DNA of 64,000 nt from Mesostigma viride. Lineage: Eukaryota > Streptophyta > Mesostigmatophyceae > Mesostigmatales > Mesostigmataceae. Location of the stretch: NCBI GenBank assembly GCA_009746045.1, contig RPFO01002206.1, positions 1 through 64,000 of the forward strand. Reading direction: 5' to 3'. Below, in pieces: positions 25,942 to 36,600 of this stretch. Made by a program: the position numbers and the translations under genes. Below the pieces are notes generated by a model, which did no database searches, was not told where the DNA came from, and worked only from the letters and a program-made list of their open reading frames with translations. Every line of letters starts with the position of its first letter. The stretch's first letter is position 1.

Positions 25942-26314
25942 GTTTTCTTTGGGTTTCAACAGAAACACACATAGCCATCAAATGGACGCAGCCATTCCCA
26001 ATGCCTTAAAAAACTGTCAGATAACCTACTAGGACCCAAAGGTCACCTCACACATGTACAAGAGATGCATTAAAAAGGCCCCATGTCTCAAGCATGGTTT
26101 CTTAACTGAGTGAGATGGGTGCTCCAGGCCCCAGCATGTCATGGTCATCCAAACAAGTGTCTCACAAAATTTTATTCAATAAATAACACATTCATCATGT
26201 CCCAACTTTCTAGACCAGTGCTTCTCACTGTCAGAAAACTACCCAGCTGCCACTGCAGCCTTTCAGCTGCAGTATTAGGCAGGGGGTCATGGGCTAACAT
26301 GTACAATGTGCCAG

Positions 26315-28099
26315 TCACTTCAGACTGTAACCAGGGTTCATCAACCCATACAAGACCTGGTATTGTGGTCCTGCTGCTTGTGGCACCTTGGTCAGTGCAT
26401 CTGCAGCATTGTCTTTGTCCCTGACGTGGGCTTTAGACTCCAGGTACTTGCATTCCTGTTTTAGCACAATCCAATCCAGGTCCGAGTGTACAGCCAAAGG
26501 ATTGGCAAGGAAAGAGATGATAGATTGAGAGTCAGTCAGCAAATGTGCTTTCACTCCTGCAGAGCTACCAGCCTGGTGTTGAAGCCAGACCAGCAAGTGA
26601 TTGAGATACCTTGCATGCAAGACAGAAGATACCACAGCCCTGCATTCAGCTACATTGCTACTCACAGCTTTCCTCTTGTGCAATCTACTGAACCAGGAGA
26701 CTAGTGACTTCTTCCCACCTTGGTTATGCAGGAAAAACAATCCAGCCTCTCTGGCTTGAACCTTGGTAACTACCCTGGACTCCATTGAACTATCCATCAT
26801 GCACGTGATGTGAATGGGAGTAAACAGGTCCAGTGAGTGAAGCATCAAAGGTGGACCATCATGCAACAACTGCTTGATTGCCCGTGCTCCTACCTCCTGT
26901 AGTACCTCATCATCTACCCTGCTCACAAAAGCCAGGTGGGGTGCACATGTAGCACATAGCCAACCAAGCTTGCCTCTAATGGTAGGGCACATGTCAGGGG
27001 TGATGTGAACAGGCAGGACATCCAGACAAGACTTAATGTATTCAGCAGAGGCCTGCATGGAACAAACCCAGCTGCCCTGCTGCTGCAGCAACTCAAGCAT
27101 CATGCCACAGAACTTGACTGGCTCCTTGCCCAGCTCTAGCTGCTTGCCAATCTCAAAACTGGCAGACACCTGAGCTATGAAAGCATCCACTGCAGCTCTA
27201 GGACCTGAGATTAACTGATCATCCCCATGCCAGACAAACATCATCATTCCATCAGGGTGTGGGATGACAAACAGGCAAGGGTCAATGTCATCATAGGTGG
27301 CCCCTAGCTTCATGAATACCTCCTGTGCAGACAGCCTAAAAATTTTTGGAGCTGACTGCAACCCTTCAACCCCCAGGTTTGGCCTCAACAAGGGTTGAAC
27401 AATATCCCTGTGCCACACCTTAGGAGTATTCACCACGTATACCTGACCTCTCCAGACCTGCTGTGCTATGGCAGGGTCCCCCTTTAGAAAGGCTCTTTTG
27501 ATATCTGTGGCTTTACACACATAATCCTTCCCTGTATTAAGCTGATGCAAAAACAAGGAAAGCAACACCTTGAGAGACGTTTGCTGAATACCAGGAGTAT
27601 AAAGCTCAGCCTCTGTCAGCTCTGTAGAGCCCCTGAACTCAGTAACACATGGCCTAGCATGGAAAATGGGTGGTCCCCCATCAGCCTGAGGTTTATGCTT
27701 GCACACAAACTTTAACCTTAGCTTCTTGGCTCCAGCTGGCATAGCATCAAGAGGAGTCACAGGTGGTGTGTGTGTGGGACTACGTGCATCTGGAACAACC
27801 CACTCCTCCCTGGCTTTGGTAAAAGCCTCAAGCCACTTAAGAAACCCAATCTGCGTCTGGCAGTCCCGTACAATATCATCATAGGACAGGGGAGACATGG
27901 ATGCAACATCCCATCTACCAAGCCCAAACGCTGAAGGGTGTAGCTTTTGAGAGTGTATGAGGTCCTCCACACACGGTTCCTGACCTGGGAGGTACTTGGG
28001 CTTAACTGCATTGATGGCAGCATCCAACCCAGTGCTAATCTGGCTCAAAGGGATTTTAAAATGATCTAGAGGCACCTGTCCTACCCCTGCCACACTCAA
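26315..28099 (-). CDS. Reverse transcriptase and RNase H (copia type)
   Basis: 594 codons from the first Met; the open frame extends about 30 codons upstream. The reverse transcriptase shows the first catalytic Asp in ATDIKRAFLKG (residue 199) and the double Asp as HGDDQL (293-294), a variant of the usual copia YVDD. RNase H residues are visible as MMDSS (D436), AECRAV (E485), LTDSQS (D523) and NAADALTK (D567), spaced as in copia elements. It would copy element RNA into cDNA in cytoplasmic particles. The upstream integrase frame ends at 28,147 and this domain is in the -1 frame relative to it. The C-terminal end is intact (a stop follows YSLK). Confidence 0.93.
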   Translation of the reverse strand: MSVAGVGQVPLDHFKIPLSQISTGLDAAINAVKPKYLPGQEPCVEDLIHSQKLHPSAFGLGRWDVASMSPLSYDDIVRDCQTQIGFLKWLEAFTKAREEWVVPDARSPTHTPPVTPLDAMPAGAKKLRLKFVCKHKPQADGGPPIFHARPCVTEFRGSTELTEAELYTPGIQQTSLKVLLSLFLHQLNTGKDYVCKATDIKRAFLKGDPAIAQQVWRGQVYVVNTPKVWHRDIVQPLLRPNLGVEGLQSAPKIFRLSAQEVFMKLGATYDDIDPCLFVIPHPDGMMMFVWHGDDQLISGPRAAVDAFIAQVSASFEIGKQLELGKEPVKFCGMMLELLQQQGSWVCSMQASAEYIKSCLDVLPVHITPDMCPTIRGKLGWLCATCAPHLAFVSRVDDEVLQEVGARAIKQLLHDGPPLMLHSLDLFTPIHITCMMDSSMESRVVTKVQAREAGLFFLHNQGGKKSLVSWFSRLHKRKAVSSNVAECRAVVSSVLHARYLNHLLVWLQHQAGSSAGVKAHLLTDSQSIISFLANPLAVHSDLDWIVLKQECKYLESKAHVRDKDNAADALTKVPQAAGPQYQVLYGLMNPGYSLK

Positions 28100-28146
28100 C
28101 CTCCCAGCTGAGATGACAACACCAGGGTAAGATACAAAAGGTTCCC

Positions 28147-29694
28147 CTAACAGGGCATTCCCTGAGTACCCTCAACCACCTGAAATGGAGTGGGCATACC
28201 CAAGATTTGAATGCTCACCTGACCTTTGACCTGCATTTTGGTTTTGCCTGAAAAATCTGACACTCTAGCCCATGGTGAGGCCTTCATTTTCAGACCAGAT
28301 ACAGCTTCTGCACTGATGATACTCACCTGTGCTTGGGTGTCTACAGCCAAAATACTAGGATCTTGACCTGCATCCCCTACAGCATTGACCTGTGCTGTAC
28401 CTGTTGCCACAACTGCTTTAGTGTTGTGTGCCTTGTGCAAGGCCTTAAGAATCTCAGCAAATGACTTCCTGGGAACGACAGGATCTGCTCTATTTTGTGA
28501 CTCCTCCAGGTGTGAGGGAGGTGCTACCTGCTGCTCACCCTGTGCACCGTCCTCCTGCCCAGGTGGACTATTGGGTTGTAGTGGGGCTGCACTACTGAGG
28601 AACACAGGAGCTTCTACTGTGGTACTAGTGCTTGCATCAATGACGTCCTTAGCCAATTCATTGGGTGAGATCAATCCACCAGACTCCTGCTCTGAATCCA
28701 TGTCCAAGAATTCTACCCCTGACACGTCTGCCAGTGGTGGGTAATAAAGCTTGAGTCTATGCTTGCTGACCACACGCTCTCTGTCATGTTGTATAGTGAC
28801 TGCAGTCCCTTCTTCATGAATTTTGGTGACTACAGCTGGACCGTGCCATCTGGCAGAGTGTGCTCTTCCTCTGTCACCCTCTCTGAAAAACAACACATGG
28901 TCCCCCACTTCAAACACAGGCCTGGCATTATTTTTGTCTTTCTTTGCCAGCAACTTGGCTAAGTGCTGCCTTTGTGTGTTGTAGTGAGTGTGTACCTCTG
29001 AAGCATAGCTGCCTGACTGAAGGCCAGTTGGGGTGATTTCCCCAAAAGGTGAGGACATTATTGGTTTGGCGTTTAGCTGGGTAGTCACCCCTGCTGCCCA
29101 AGATGCCCTGTCAGCATAGCTACCAGAGTCAGCCAACCTGGATGGCATTTTTCTTATCACATCCCTGATGGCTCTCATGGTACGTTCTACCAACCCCTGA
29201 CGTTCATGATCTTGAGCCCCAGACACTTCTATCTTGGGCAGGTCATTCCTGTCCTGGATGCAGAGAAACTGCTGATCCAGCATTACTTTTTCAATGGGGT
29301 GAAAACGTGCCAAGGCTATCTGTAAAGCTCTGTGCAGCTGCTCTTTATCCATCCCAGGCAGGGGCTCCACTACCACAAACCTTGACCAGGCATCCTTTAT
29401 GACTAGGTAGTATACCGTGTCCTTCACCACGTGTATAACATCCCCAACCAGTTTGCCTCTAGCCAGTGGTGGTGTGGCCACATGCCATTTTCTGGGCTTA
29501 GGAGCATATAGCTGACATTGCTCACAGTGCTTACGTACGTGCCTGCACATCTGTTCCAGATCATGGCCTTGTATTTTATTGGCTAGCCTTTCAGCCACAG
29601 CCTCATGGCCCATAACCTTGTGCAGTTGCTCTGCTAGAGCACCATACGTGATTACCTTTTCTGCTGCTGCACTAAGGGAGCTATGGTGGGTCAC
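28147..29694 (-). CDS. Integrase followed by a retropepsin-like motif
   Basis: 515 codons. The zinc-binding head has H25, H30, C57 and C60. The catalytic core has D85 (GDVIHV), D140 (VMLDQQ) and E170 (GLVERT), spaced 55 and 30. An SH3-like C-terminal segment (GDHVLFF...RWHGPAVV) follows near residues 270-320. After an acidic, Ser/Pro-rich linker comes AVDTQAQVSIIS (Asp452), which closely resembles a retropepsin active site with Gln in place of the usual Gly. The frame stops soon after, but the -1 frame continues with an LLGEP phrase of the kind seen near the end of retropepsins. A protease between integrase and reverse transcriptase is not the standard copia order (gag-PR-INT-RT). Confidence 0.88.
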   Translation of the reverse strand: MTHHSSLSAAAEKVITYGALAEQLHKVMGHEAVAERLANKIQGHDLEQMCRHVRKHCEQCQLYAPKPRKWHVATPPLARGKLVGDVIHVVKDTVYYLVIKDAWSRFVVVEPLPGMDKEQLHRALQIALARFHPIEKVMLDQQFLCIQDRNDLPKIEVSGAQDHERQGLVERTMRAIRDVIRKMPSRLADSGSYADRASWAAGVTTQLNAKPIMSSPFGEITPTGLQSGSYASEVHTHYNTQRQHLAKLLAKKDKNNARPVFEVGDHVLFFREGDRGRAHSARWHGPAVVTKIHEEGTAVTIQHDRERVVSKHRLKLYYPPLADVSGVEFLDMDSEQESGGLISPNELAKDVIDASTSTTVEAPVFLSSAAPLQPNSPPGQEDGAQGEQQVAPPSHLEESQNRADPVVPRKSFAEILKALHKAHNTKAVVATGTAQVNAVGDAGQDPSILAVDTQAQVSIISAEAVSGLKMKASPWARVSDFSGKTKMQVKGQVSIQILGMPTPFQVVEGTQGMPC

Positions 29695-29712
29695 GCATCA
29701 TGTGTGACAGTG

Positions 29713-30045
29713 TCATGTCATATGCCACTTCCCAATCCACATCATCACACTCAGGCAACACTTGGCAGACAGAAGGTAACAGGAAACCATTTGTGAAAAA
29801 TGGTGAGGGTAGCTTACAGGTGTCACCCTGGTCTGCCGCCCCCGCGCGGTTGTAGCGCCCTGGCGTGTCTTGTTGTGCCTGGGTGCCGTGCAGCGCGCTC
29901 CTGCTGCAATGGGGTGACGTGTTTTCCAGCATCCAGGACAAACATCAACGTCAGAACCATAGTCGGGTTTGCCTTTCCAGCAGTCATCTTTTAGGTGCCC
30001 CTTACAAAGGCACCTAGTGCAATGCTTGGTGGGGTCATGAGGCAA
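29713..30045 (-). CDS. gag zinc-knuckle segment
   Basis: Contains a CCHC knuckle C-x2-C-x4-H-x4-C (CTRCLCKGHLKDDC), typical of the nucleocapsid part of gag, then a basic stretch. The frame differs from both the upstream gag frame and parts of the adjoining region. It shares its phase with the integrase ORF, but a stop at 29,713 separates them. The overlapping frame at 29,681-29,941 ends in an acidic segment that may be the natural continuation. Treated as a piece of a frame-broken gag. Confidence 0.75.
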   Translation of the reverse strand: MPHDPTKHCTRCLCKGHLKDDCWKGKPDYGSDVDVCPGCWKTRHPIAAGARCTAPRHNKTRQGATTARGRQTRVTPVSYPHHFSQMVSCYLLSAKCCLSVMMWIGKWHMT

Positions 30046-30305
30046 CCTCTTGTCCCCCCCTGCTGGCTTAGCACCCCCTGGCTTGCTAGCTCCCCCACTT
30101 TGTTTTCTGTTTTTATTGTTATTGTTCTTTCCCCCCCCTTGTTTCCACCTCCCCCACTTTTGTTGTTTTTGTTTTTATCCCCCCCATTACCGCCTTTACC
30201 TGGGCTACCAGCGACTGCATCTGCTTCTTGGAGAGCCCCGTACCTGAGGCTTCCTCCCCCTTTACCTGCTTCACCTTTCCTCCTTGGCTGCAGCAGCAAA
30301 CGGCT

Positions 30306-30910
30306 CTAGGCATTGCTGCACATAGGCCATTGCCTTCCTAAAGTCCTCCCACTTATCCTTAGACCTGCCAGGATTACTGACAGGGTGGTGGGGTCCAGTT
30401 CTGCCTTTTGTAGCCATAGGTGTACTAGGTACTTGGCATTGAGCTTCTTCAGCTCCTCATCTCCCTCTATGTACATGACATATTTTTTGTTGTCACTCAC
30501 ATAGTCACGCTTATTGACCTTATAGGCCTCTATCCACTGGAAGCCCTTAAGCACTTCTAAGTGCTCCCCCGTGGTAACAAGTGCCCTAAGATCAACCATG
30601 AACTGCGCCCACAACACATTTTCTGCCACGTCTACCCCGCTGCTGGCACGCTTTTGGTACAATTGTACCAACTGCTGGATAGGCTTGGCAGATTGATGGA
30701 TGGGTGTGGACGCACGTAGAGAGGCAAACCAATCACGGACATTGTCGCTAGCATATGCATGTGACAACTTAAACAACCACTCCCTAGCTTCGTCCTGGGT
30801 GTGGCCCTCTGGCAAACCCGGAAACACTAGCTTGTCCTCTTTCTTTTTTGGATCAAACCTGGGCCTGTTCAAGGCCATATTGGAGGTTGTGGTCGTTCCT
30901 GCTGGTTGTG

Positions 30911-30944
<34 letters not shown>

Positions 30945-31331
30945 CTGCCGCTCCCCGCCCTCGTGCCGTGTTGGTGCAGACTCCTGGGTGCCGTGTCCAC
31001 CCCGCCCTGGTTGCCCCCCCTCTCCCGTCATCCTCCCCCTCGTCCCTCTCGTCCCTCCTGCGTTTTTGCTGTGGCTGGCACGCCTCCCCGGTGCCCTTCG
31101 TTTTGTTGGCTTCAGCGAGGCCACCAGCCTCGCCACCGTGTCTGCTAGGCGGCCATGCTCGCCCGGGGTGAGCTCCCGCCCCTCGTCCAGCATCTGCTGG
31201 GCCAGTTGGAGTTGCCTCCGGATGTCCTCCCGGTGCGACAAGGTCGCTGGACCGGGTTCGCCCCGGTGCGTCACCCTGGTCCTTGCCGCTGTGCCGTCTC
31301 GGTTTGAGATGGTATGCGTTGGCTGCGACAA
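30306..31331 (-). CDS. gag-like capsid region
   Basis: 341 codons. A basic, Gly/Arg-rich N-terminal half includes a glutamine run encoded by CAG/CAA around 30,910-30,950. The C-terminal half has the Trp-containing helices seen in copia gag (FDPKKKEDKLVF...EAREWLFKLSHAYA...DWFASL). The last 25 or so codons look out of frame: an alternative frame over 30,306-30,390 reads a more plausible gag-like helix (SKDKWEDFRKAMAYVQQCLE). A frame change near 30,390 is therefore likely. Confidence 0.75.
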
Positions 31332-32569
31332 AAAATGGTAAGTTGCTCGGTAGAAATGCGTTCATCCGGCATCAAACCAAATTCAGCTCTTACCGCCTCC
31401 CCCATGCATCCCCTCACAGCAGCCTTCTTGATGTTCTTCGACATACGGCGTCGCTGCTTCAGCATACGCCTCTCCAGGCGACCTACGCTTTCCTCCCAGG
31501 CGGCCAGCTTCCTGCGGTACCTCCTCGGCTCCCGCGAGCCGGCCCCTGCAAAGGTGCTATCTCCGCGACCTTCCGGTACTTCCAGCTCTTCAGGTCGCGG
31601 TGAGACGCTCACACCTCACCTTGGTGTGAGACATCTTCACCCGAATCCTGGCCGCGAGCGCCTCCGCCCTGTCACGCTCCTGCTGCTCACGCAGCTTCCT
31701 CTGCGCGATCACGTTCCGCCTCCGCTGCTTCTTCTCCCGTTCCGCCTTGAAGACCGCGAGCCTCCTCTGAGCCTCCTTCTCTCGCGCCTGCATAGCCGGC
31801 GTCATCTCCACCAGGTCGTCCGCTTCGGACGCCGACGGACCCGTCAAAGAAACTCCGACTCCTGCAGCACCCATCAATCTCCCTCGGGATCGTTGCCGAC
31901 CGTCGAAGGCGCTGGAAACACGCCAGGTCCGCCCTCCTCACCACGTCATAGGTCGGCGACTCTGACCTCGGCGACGCTGACCTCCTCATCAATGCCGCGC
32001 GGACCTGAGCAGCATCCTCCATTTGTTGGGCGCGCTCACGTGCGCGCACAGCCAACCTCCGCTCTTCTGCGGACTCCTGCTCCTGCAGGCTCTGCGCCAT
32101 TGCAGCATCCGCTGCCACCTGCGCACTGCGCGCCTCGTCAGCCGACGATGGCTGCAGTCCGAACAAACCCAGCGAGCTGGTTTCCGACACGCTGCCGGAC
32201 TCCCACTCTCCTGCTCATCTGACTCGGGCCCCGCCCCCTCACCGCGTGGTGCATATGGTGGTCCCCTCGGACGCACCACCGGGGTCGACCCTCGCACCCT
32301 ACGCATCAGGGGCACGCGCACCACGACGTTCTCCACAACGTCACGGTACGTTGGGTCCGCTGCCTCCATGGCCACATCCTCAGGATGCATGGGATCCTGA
32401 GCATCCCGGTTCTCGTACTCCTGGCGCATACTCTCCAGGATCGAGTCCGACGTCCCGAGTCATCGGACATCGGGGACGACGAAGACTGGTACCTCGTCAC
32501 CGACGGCGACTCCTCCTCCGAGGAAGTCGCGCCCATAAGGGCCTTTCCCTTGTTGTTCTTGGGAGCCAT
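31271..32569 (-). pseudogene. N-terminal part of the gag region, broken over several frames
   Basis: Starts with a Met at 32,569, about 105 bases inside the 5' LTR. The apparent coding path then moves through at least four frames: 32,569 to about 32,430, then about 32,430-32,210, then 32,190-31,880, then 31,877-31,590, then 31,612-31,271. Segments are rich in charged coiled-coil sequence (AREKEAQRRLAVFKAEREKK and LERRMLKQRRRMSKN). Plausible reading is one long basic, coiled-coil extension of gag, disrupted by single-base indels. I recognise no named domain. Confidence 0.5.
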
Positions 32570-32673
32570 TGGTTCAAAAGATGGGTAAAAAAAATGGAAA
32601 TGGGTGTTTTGCGAACTGAACGTTTCGCACGCTCGTCGTCTTCGTGTGTATTGTTTTTGGAGTTTTTAATGCA

Positions 32674-33051
32674 AGTTATGCAACACAAAGCTGGAATGCT
32701 CGGGCACTGCCAAATGGCGTGTGTGTGCGTGAACGACGAGACACCTTGGCATTAGGATAATGTGGCACATATACTGCTGGCCAGCCGTCAACGATGGCTG
32801 GCCAGACTTTGCGTAAGTTAAACTAACTTACTGATCCTGGACGGACTAACCTATCAGTTACAACCTGATCTAGTCAGTCCTAACATGACAACTACAGTCC
32901 CGGTACTGAGGTACCGGCTCATCACATACTGAGTACAGCCACGTGTCCATGCCACGACTGTTCTAGTCCAGCACCGTCCCAGTACCCAATTGGGCGCCGG
33001 CGGTGCTGGCACGTGTCCACTTAGGCTACAGGCGGGAGACTTAGACTAACT
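32674..33051 (-). repeat. 5' LTR of the copia-like element
   Basis: 378 bp, apparently identical to the copy at 25,554-25,931. It contains an inverted repeat CCAGCCGTC...GATGGCTGG. Just downstream in element orientation the sequence begins TGCATTAAAAACTCC, not the usual TGG of a tRNA primer-binding site, so the primer is unclear. Confidence 0.93.
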
Positions 33052-33295
33052 CACACAACACATATCCAACACAAACAACACACACACCTAAGTCACACAC
33101 ACAACACACCTACTAAGACACACACACAACACACATGTACCTCCCCCCCCCCCACACCCAACATCAACACACAAGACACTTTGCACACACCCTACACCCC
33201 CCCACACCTTTATGAATGCACCCAACACACACACAACACACACGCCCCAACACACATACCCAACATTCACCCAACACACCCAACATATAAGGGTA
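33052..33295. repeat. Right continuation of the CA-rich array
   Basis: The CA-rich phrases resume immediately after the LTR, including a C-run followed by ACACCCAACATCAACACACA similar to left-hand units. This confirms that the retroelement split a pre-existing array. Confidence 0.88.
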
Positions 33296-33302
33296 AACAT
33301 GG

Positions 33303-33647
33303 TTTAGGAGTGTAGGGGTTTAGGGTTTAAGGCCTACCATACACCCGTATGTAAAAATGCAACAACACGCCAAGTCATCCGCCACCATGCAAAAATATAT
33401 AAACACAACTGGTCATCCTCAACAATAATAGTACCCAATCCGCACTTGGCACTTGTCCAGTTTCGTAAGTCCAACGGCCGTTGGCTTTGAGAAATTAAGA
33501 TATGCGAACTGCGCCATTCAGCCAAGCTAAAGTATAGGCTGCCATTGCCCCGTATGTAATGTAGTAGTAAGGTGAACGAACGTCGACAAAAAAACACATG
33601 GGACATACAAACACCAATTTTACACAGTTATGTTTGGAATGACGTAC
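33303..33647 (-). other. 3' region of the transposase-type gene, unresolved
   Basis: After the predicted donor at 33,647 (GTACGTC) the minus strand runs through one palindrome (33,471-33,484). No clear acceptor or terminal exon is evident before the CA array. A short telomere-like phrase (GGGGTTTAGGGTTTA on the plus strand, about 33,315-33,329) sits at the far edge. Confidence 0.45.
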
Positions 33648-36600
33648 CGTAATTTCGGCGTCCACCTTCTTCGCAATTGTGAACCAGCCCTGTCGCGTGT
33701 TGTCCGGATGTCCTTCCCACTTGCCCTTCGTGACCTTTGCGACGCTCAGGTAGCACACGATTGCAGTTAAGGGTTCTCGGTCGTCTGGGTTCCAGAAGAA
33801 GCGTCGGGCGTCCGATCCGGAGGAGGAGCACCTCTCGAAGTATTTTACGTACATTACCCAGTTGCCTTTCTTAAAAACCTCGCCCCCCCCCCGGTATGTT
33901 TGTTTAAACACTCATCCTTGTCGAGTTGGTGGGCGACTCGAACAACTTTCGCCAACCAGTACGGGTGGTCGGGCACATGGTCCTTGTGCCCCCTCTCAGA
34001 TGCGACTGCGACGGCCTCCCCCTCCTGCAAACCACGCCCCAACTCGTTTCTTGCCGTTTGAAGGTGGTTCAGGCGGGTTCCCGGATATCGCGTGGGGTTC
34101 CGCGACTTACTCGCCTGGAGTTTTACAGTCCACGACGAGCTGCTCCAATCATTTGGGCATGTCCTCCACTTGCCCTCTCGGCACTCCGCACAACTGAAGC
34201 ATGAAAAACGCCTGAGCTGAACCACCTCGACCTGCTCGCCCTTTTTGTCCAGTCGCCACTGGTGTGCCGTGGAGATATCTCGGATCGGGCCTCGCTCCTT
34301 ACCGGACGTGGGAATCTGCAATTGTAAATCCATGAAACAACATCACAGCACATTTCCCAACTCCAACGGCCGTTGGCACTCAACAATTATAAGATTTCCA
34401 AACTCCAACGGCCGTTGGCCCTTGGAAACTTTATAAGTACATTTCTCAACTCCAACGGCCGTTGGCACTCTACAATTATATGATTTTCCAGCTCCAACGG
34501 CCGTTGGCCTTATGAAACTTCAAACTGCATCAAGGAAGCTGTCCTCTGTAAAGTGTAACCAGAGACAAATTATAGAACTGCACTTGACCACCAGAAAGCA
34601 ACTGTCTTTACTTACGTTATCGAGAAGAAATGCCCGTCGAACCACGTCCGATTGTGCCGATGGTCGACTCGAGTCTTTGCCGGTTCTCCAATCCCGGTTC
34701 AGGTAGGCCACCAGTGCCTCCACCGTATTCAGGTTCCGATTGTCCTCCTGCATCTGCGCTCTTTTGAGGATGCTTTTCACCGTCCCCCCCTCCCCGTCCG
34801 ACTCCCCCTTCCCATGTCCTGCACATGAGTAGTTCCACTCCAATGTGTCCAAGTCGGGGTCGGCCTCGAGCAGGTCCGCAGCCATCGCCACCACATACCG
34901 GGATTGGAACTGCTCCTTACAGTTGTCGGACCAACTGATCCAGTTCCTCACCTCCACCCCCTCCTCCCTCAGCACCTTAAGGGTATTCTTCATCACGAAC
35001 TCCAGGGTCTGGGCATTCCTCGGTACGTCCTTCCCCATGTAATCGTGCTTCACCCTTTTGATTTCCAGCGATACGGGATCACGGTACATCACGATCACCG
35101 GCATCAGGACGTAACTACTTGGGTACCAGTACTGCGCCTGCAACTGTTTCTGCAGGTGGTCCGAATAGTTCTCCGAGTAGTCCATCAGGACCACCACCGT
35201 TCCCAGCGGCATCACGTCAATGCACTCCTTGTAAGCGTGGTGCTGCCAGGCCCATGTATGGACGTGAATGGCGAATTCCGGGAAGCGCGCCGTAATGAGT
35301 TCATGGAGCTCCGAGAGGGTTGACTTGATGAGTTTTTGCTGCAGGTTCATTTGCGGCGCCACATCCTCCTCCTGCAACACAACACACCCGCGCACCATGG
35401 ATTGACCGAAGAATGGAAGTCAGCAGCTGGGAATTTCCCAACGCCAACGGCCGTTGGAAGTATGAAAGTCTACATATATATATTCAACGATGCAAATATA
35501 CATGCTTACCGTCCCACGGGGCGCTGTGCCCTCCTTTATGAAGTCGAACCACGTGTACTTCTTTGTCCACCCCTTCATCTGGTCCGTCACGATGAACTCG
35601 GAAATCCCACACTCGTTGCACGTCCCTTCCAAGCAGTTCATTGGGACGTTAACGAACGGGCCGCCCGTCCTCCCCCCTCCTTGCCCCCCCTCCCCCCTCT
35701 CAGCCCTGTGGCAGGTGAAACGTCGAACGAAATCATGGGCATTGTCAGGCACGGAAGGGATACCCTCCCTCTCCTCGATCTCCAGCGTGCTCTTCAACTC
35801 CTTGACGCCTTTGGTGAAGGCAGAGAGCAGAGACTCGAAGACGACGTGCTTTTCGCATGCGCACAAGTCCCGGTCCTTCCACACGCCCTTTACGCACTTG
35901 GGCATGAACTCCACGAACTTCGTGTACCCCACCTTGTACCTTGTCCCGTCCGCAGTCGTCACGATACCTCCCTTGTACGGCGACGCGTCAGAACAGAACC
36001 GCTTGTAAATCGTTTCAAGCGAGTCCAAATAGTACCTTCCGCCCTGGGAGGAAATGAGAATCCTGGCGTTTCCCTTCCTTTCGAACTCATTGACCACGTC
36101 CTTATGGTTGGGAGACGCCCTCGTGTTTAGGTCTGACAACCAGTAACTCCCGACGATTTCTTTGACCTCCTCCGGAACCTTGTCCGACCGTAAAGCACGA
36201 GGGGGCGCCTTCAGGGCGGGAAGGTCGCCCCCCATCCTCATTCCCCTTGCGGTCTGGATATCCTTGGGCGTGACGTGAAGCAGCCGCGCGAGAGTGCAAT
36301 GCCCTTGATTGTTCATGCCGTCCTTTCCCAAGCACATTGACAGCACAGCGCACTTCGCGTTCCTGTGCTCATCCGACTTGCCCAATTCCTGGAAACCTTG
36401 CACGATATTAGCGACAACCTCCTGAGCGAAGGACTCCGACGCCTTTCTTTTCAGCGCAGGGCGGTACTGTTTCCCCATAACCTTCACAACCGCACCTGGC
36501 AGCCGCTCAAGCGCCCTCAAGCCTACTGCAGTTTTCGTGTTTTCAGTCTTGTGATTGTTGTCCTTCAGCAAGTATTCCATTGCGCTGGCCATGTCGAGGG

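Larger units (their letters stand above)
25554..33051 (-). mobile_element. Ty1/copia-like LTR retrotransposon, minus strand
   Basis: A 7.5-kb element bounded by two 378-bp LTRs that look identical, inserted in the CA array with a 5-bp target duplication CACAC (25,549-25,553 and 33,052-33,056). Read on the minus strand the order is 5' LTR, gag-like region (32,569 to about 29,713), integrase, a retropepsin-like motif, reverse transcriptase and RNase H, polypurine tract, 3' LTR. The LTR ends are AGTTA...TAACT rather than TG...CA. Despite identical LTRs, which imply recent insertion, the coding region is broken by several one-base frame changes. That could be assembly error, programmed shifting, or mobilisation in trans. 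Confidence 0.93.

Noticed and set aside
33303-33330. Interstitial telomere from TTTAGGG-like phrase
   Set aside because: Only about two imperfect units; too short to claim.
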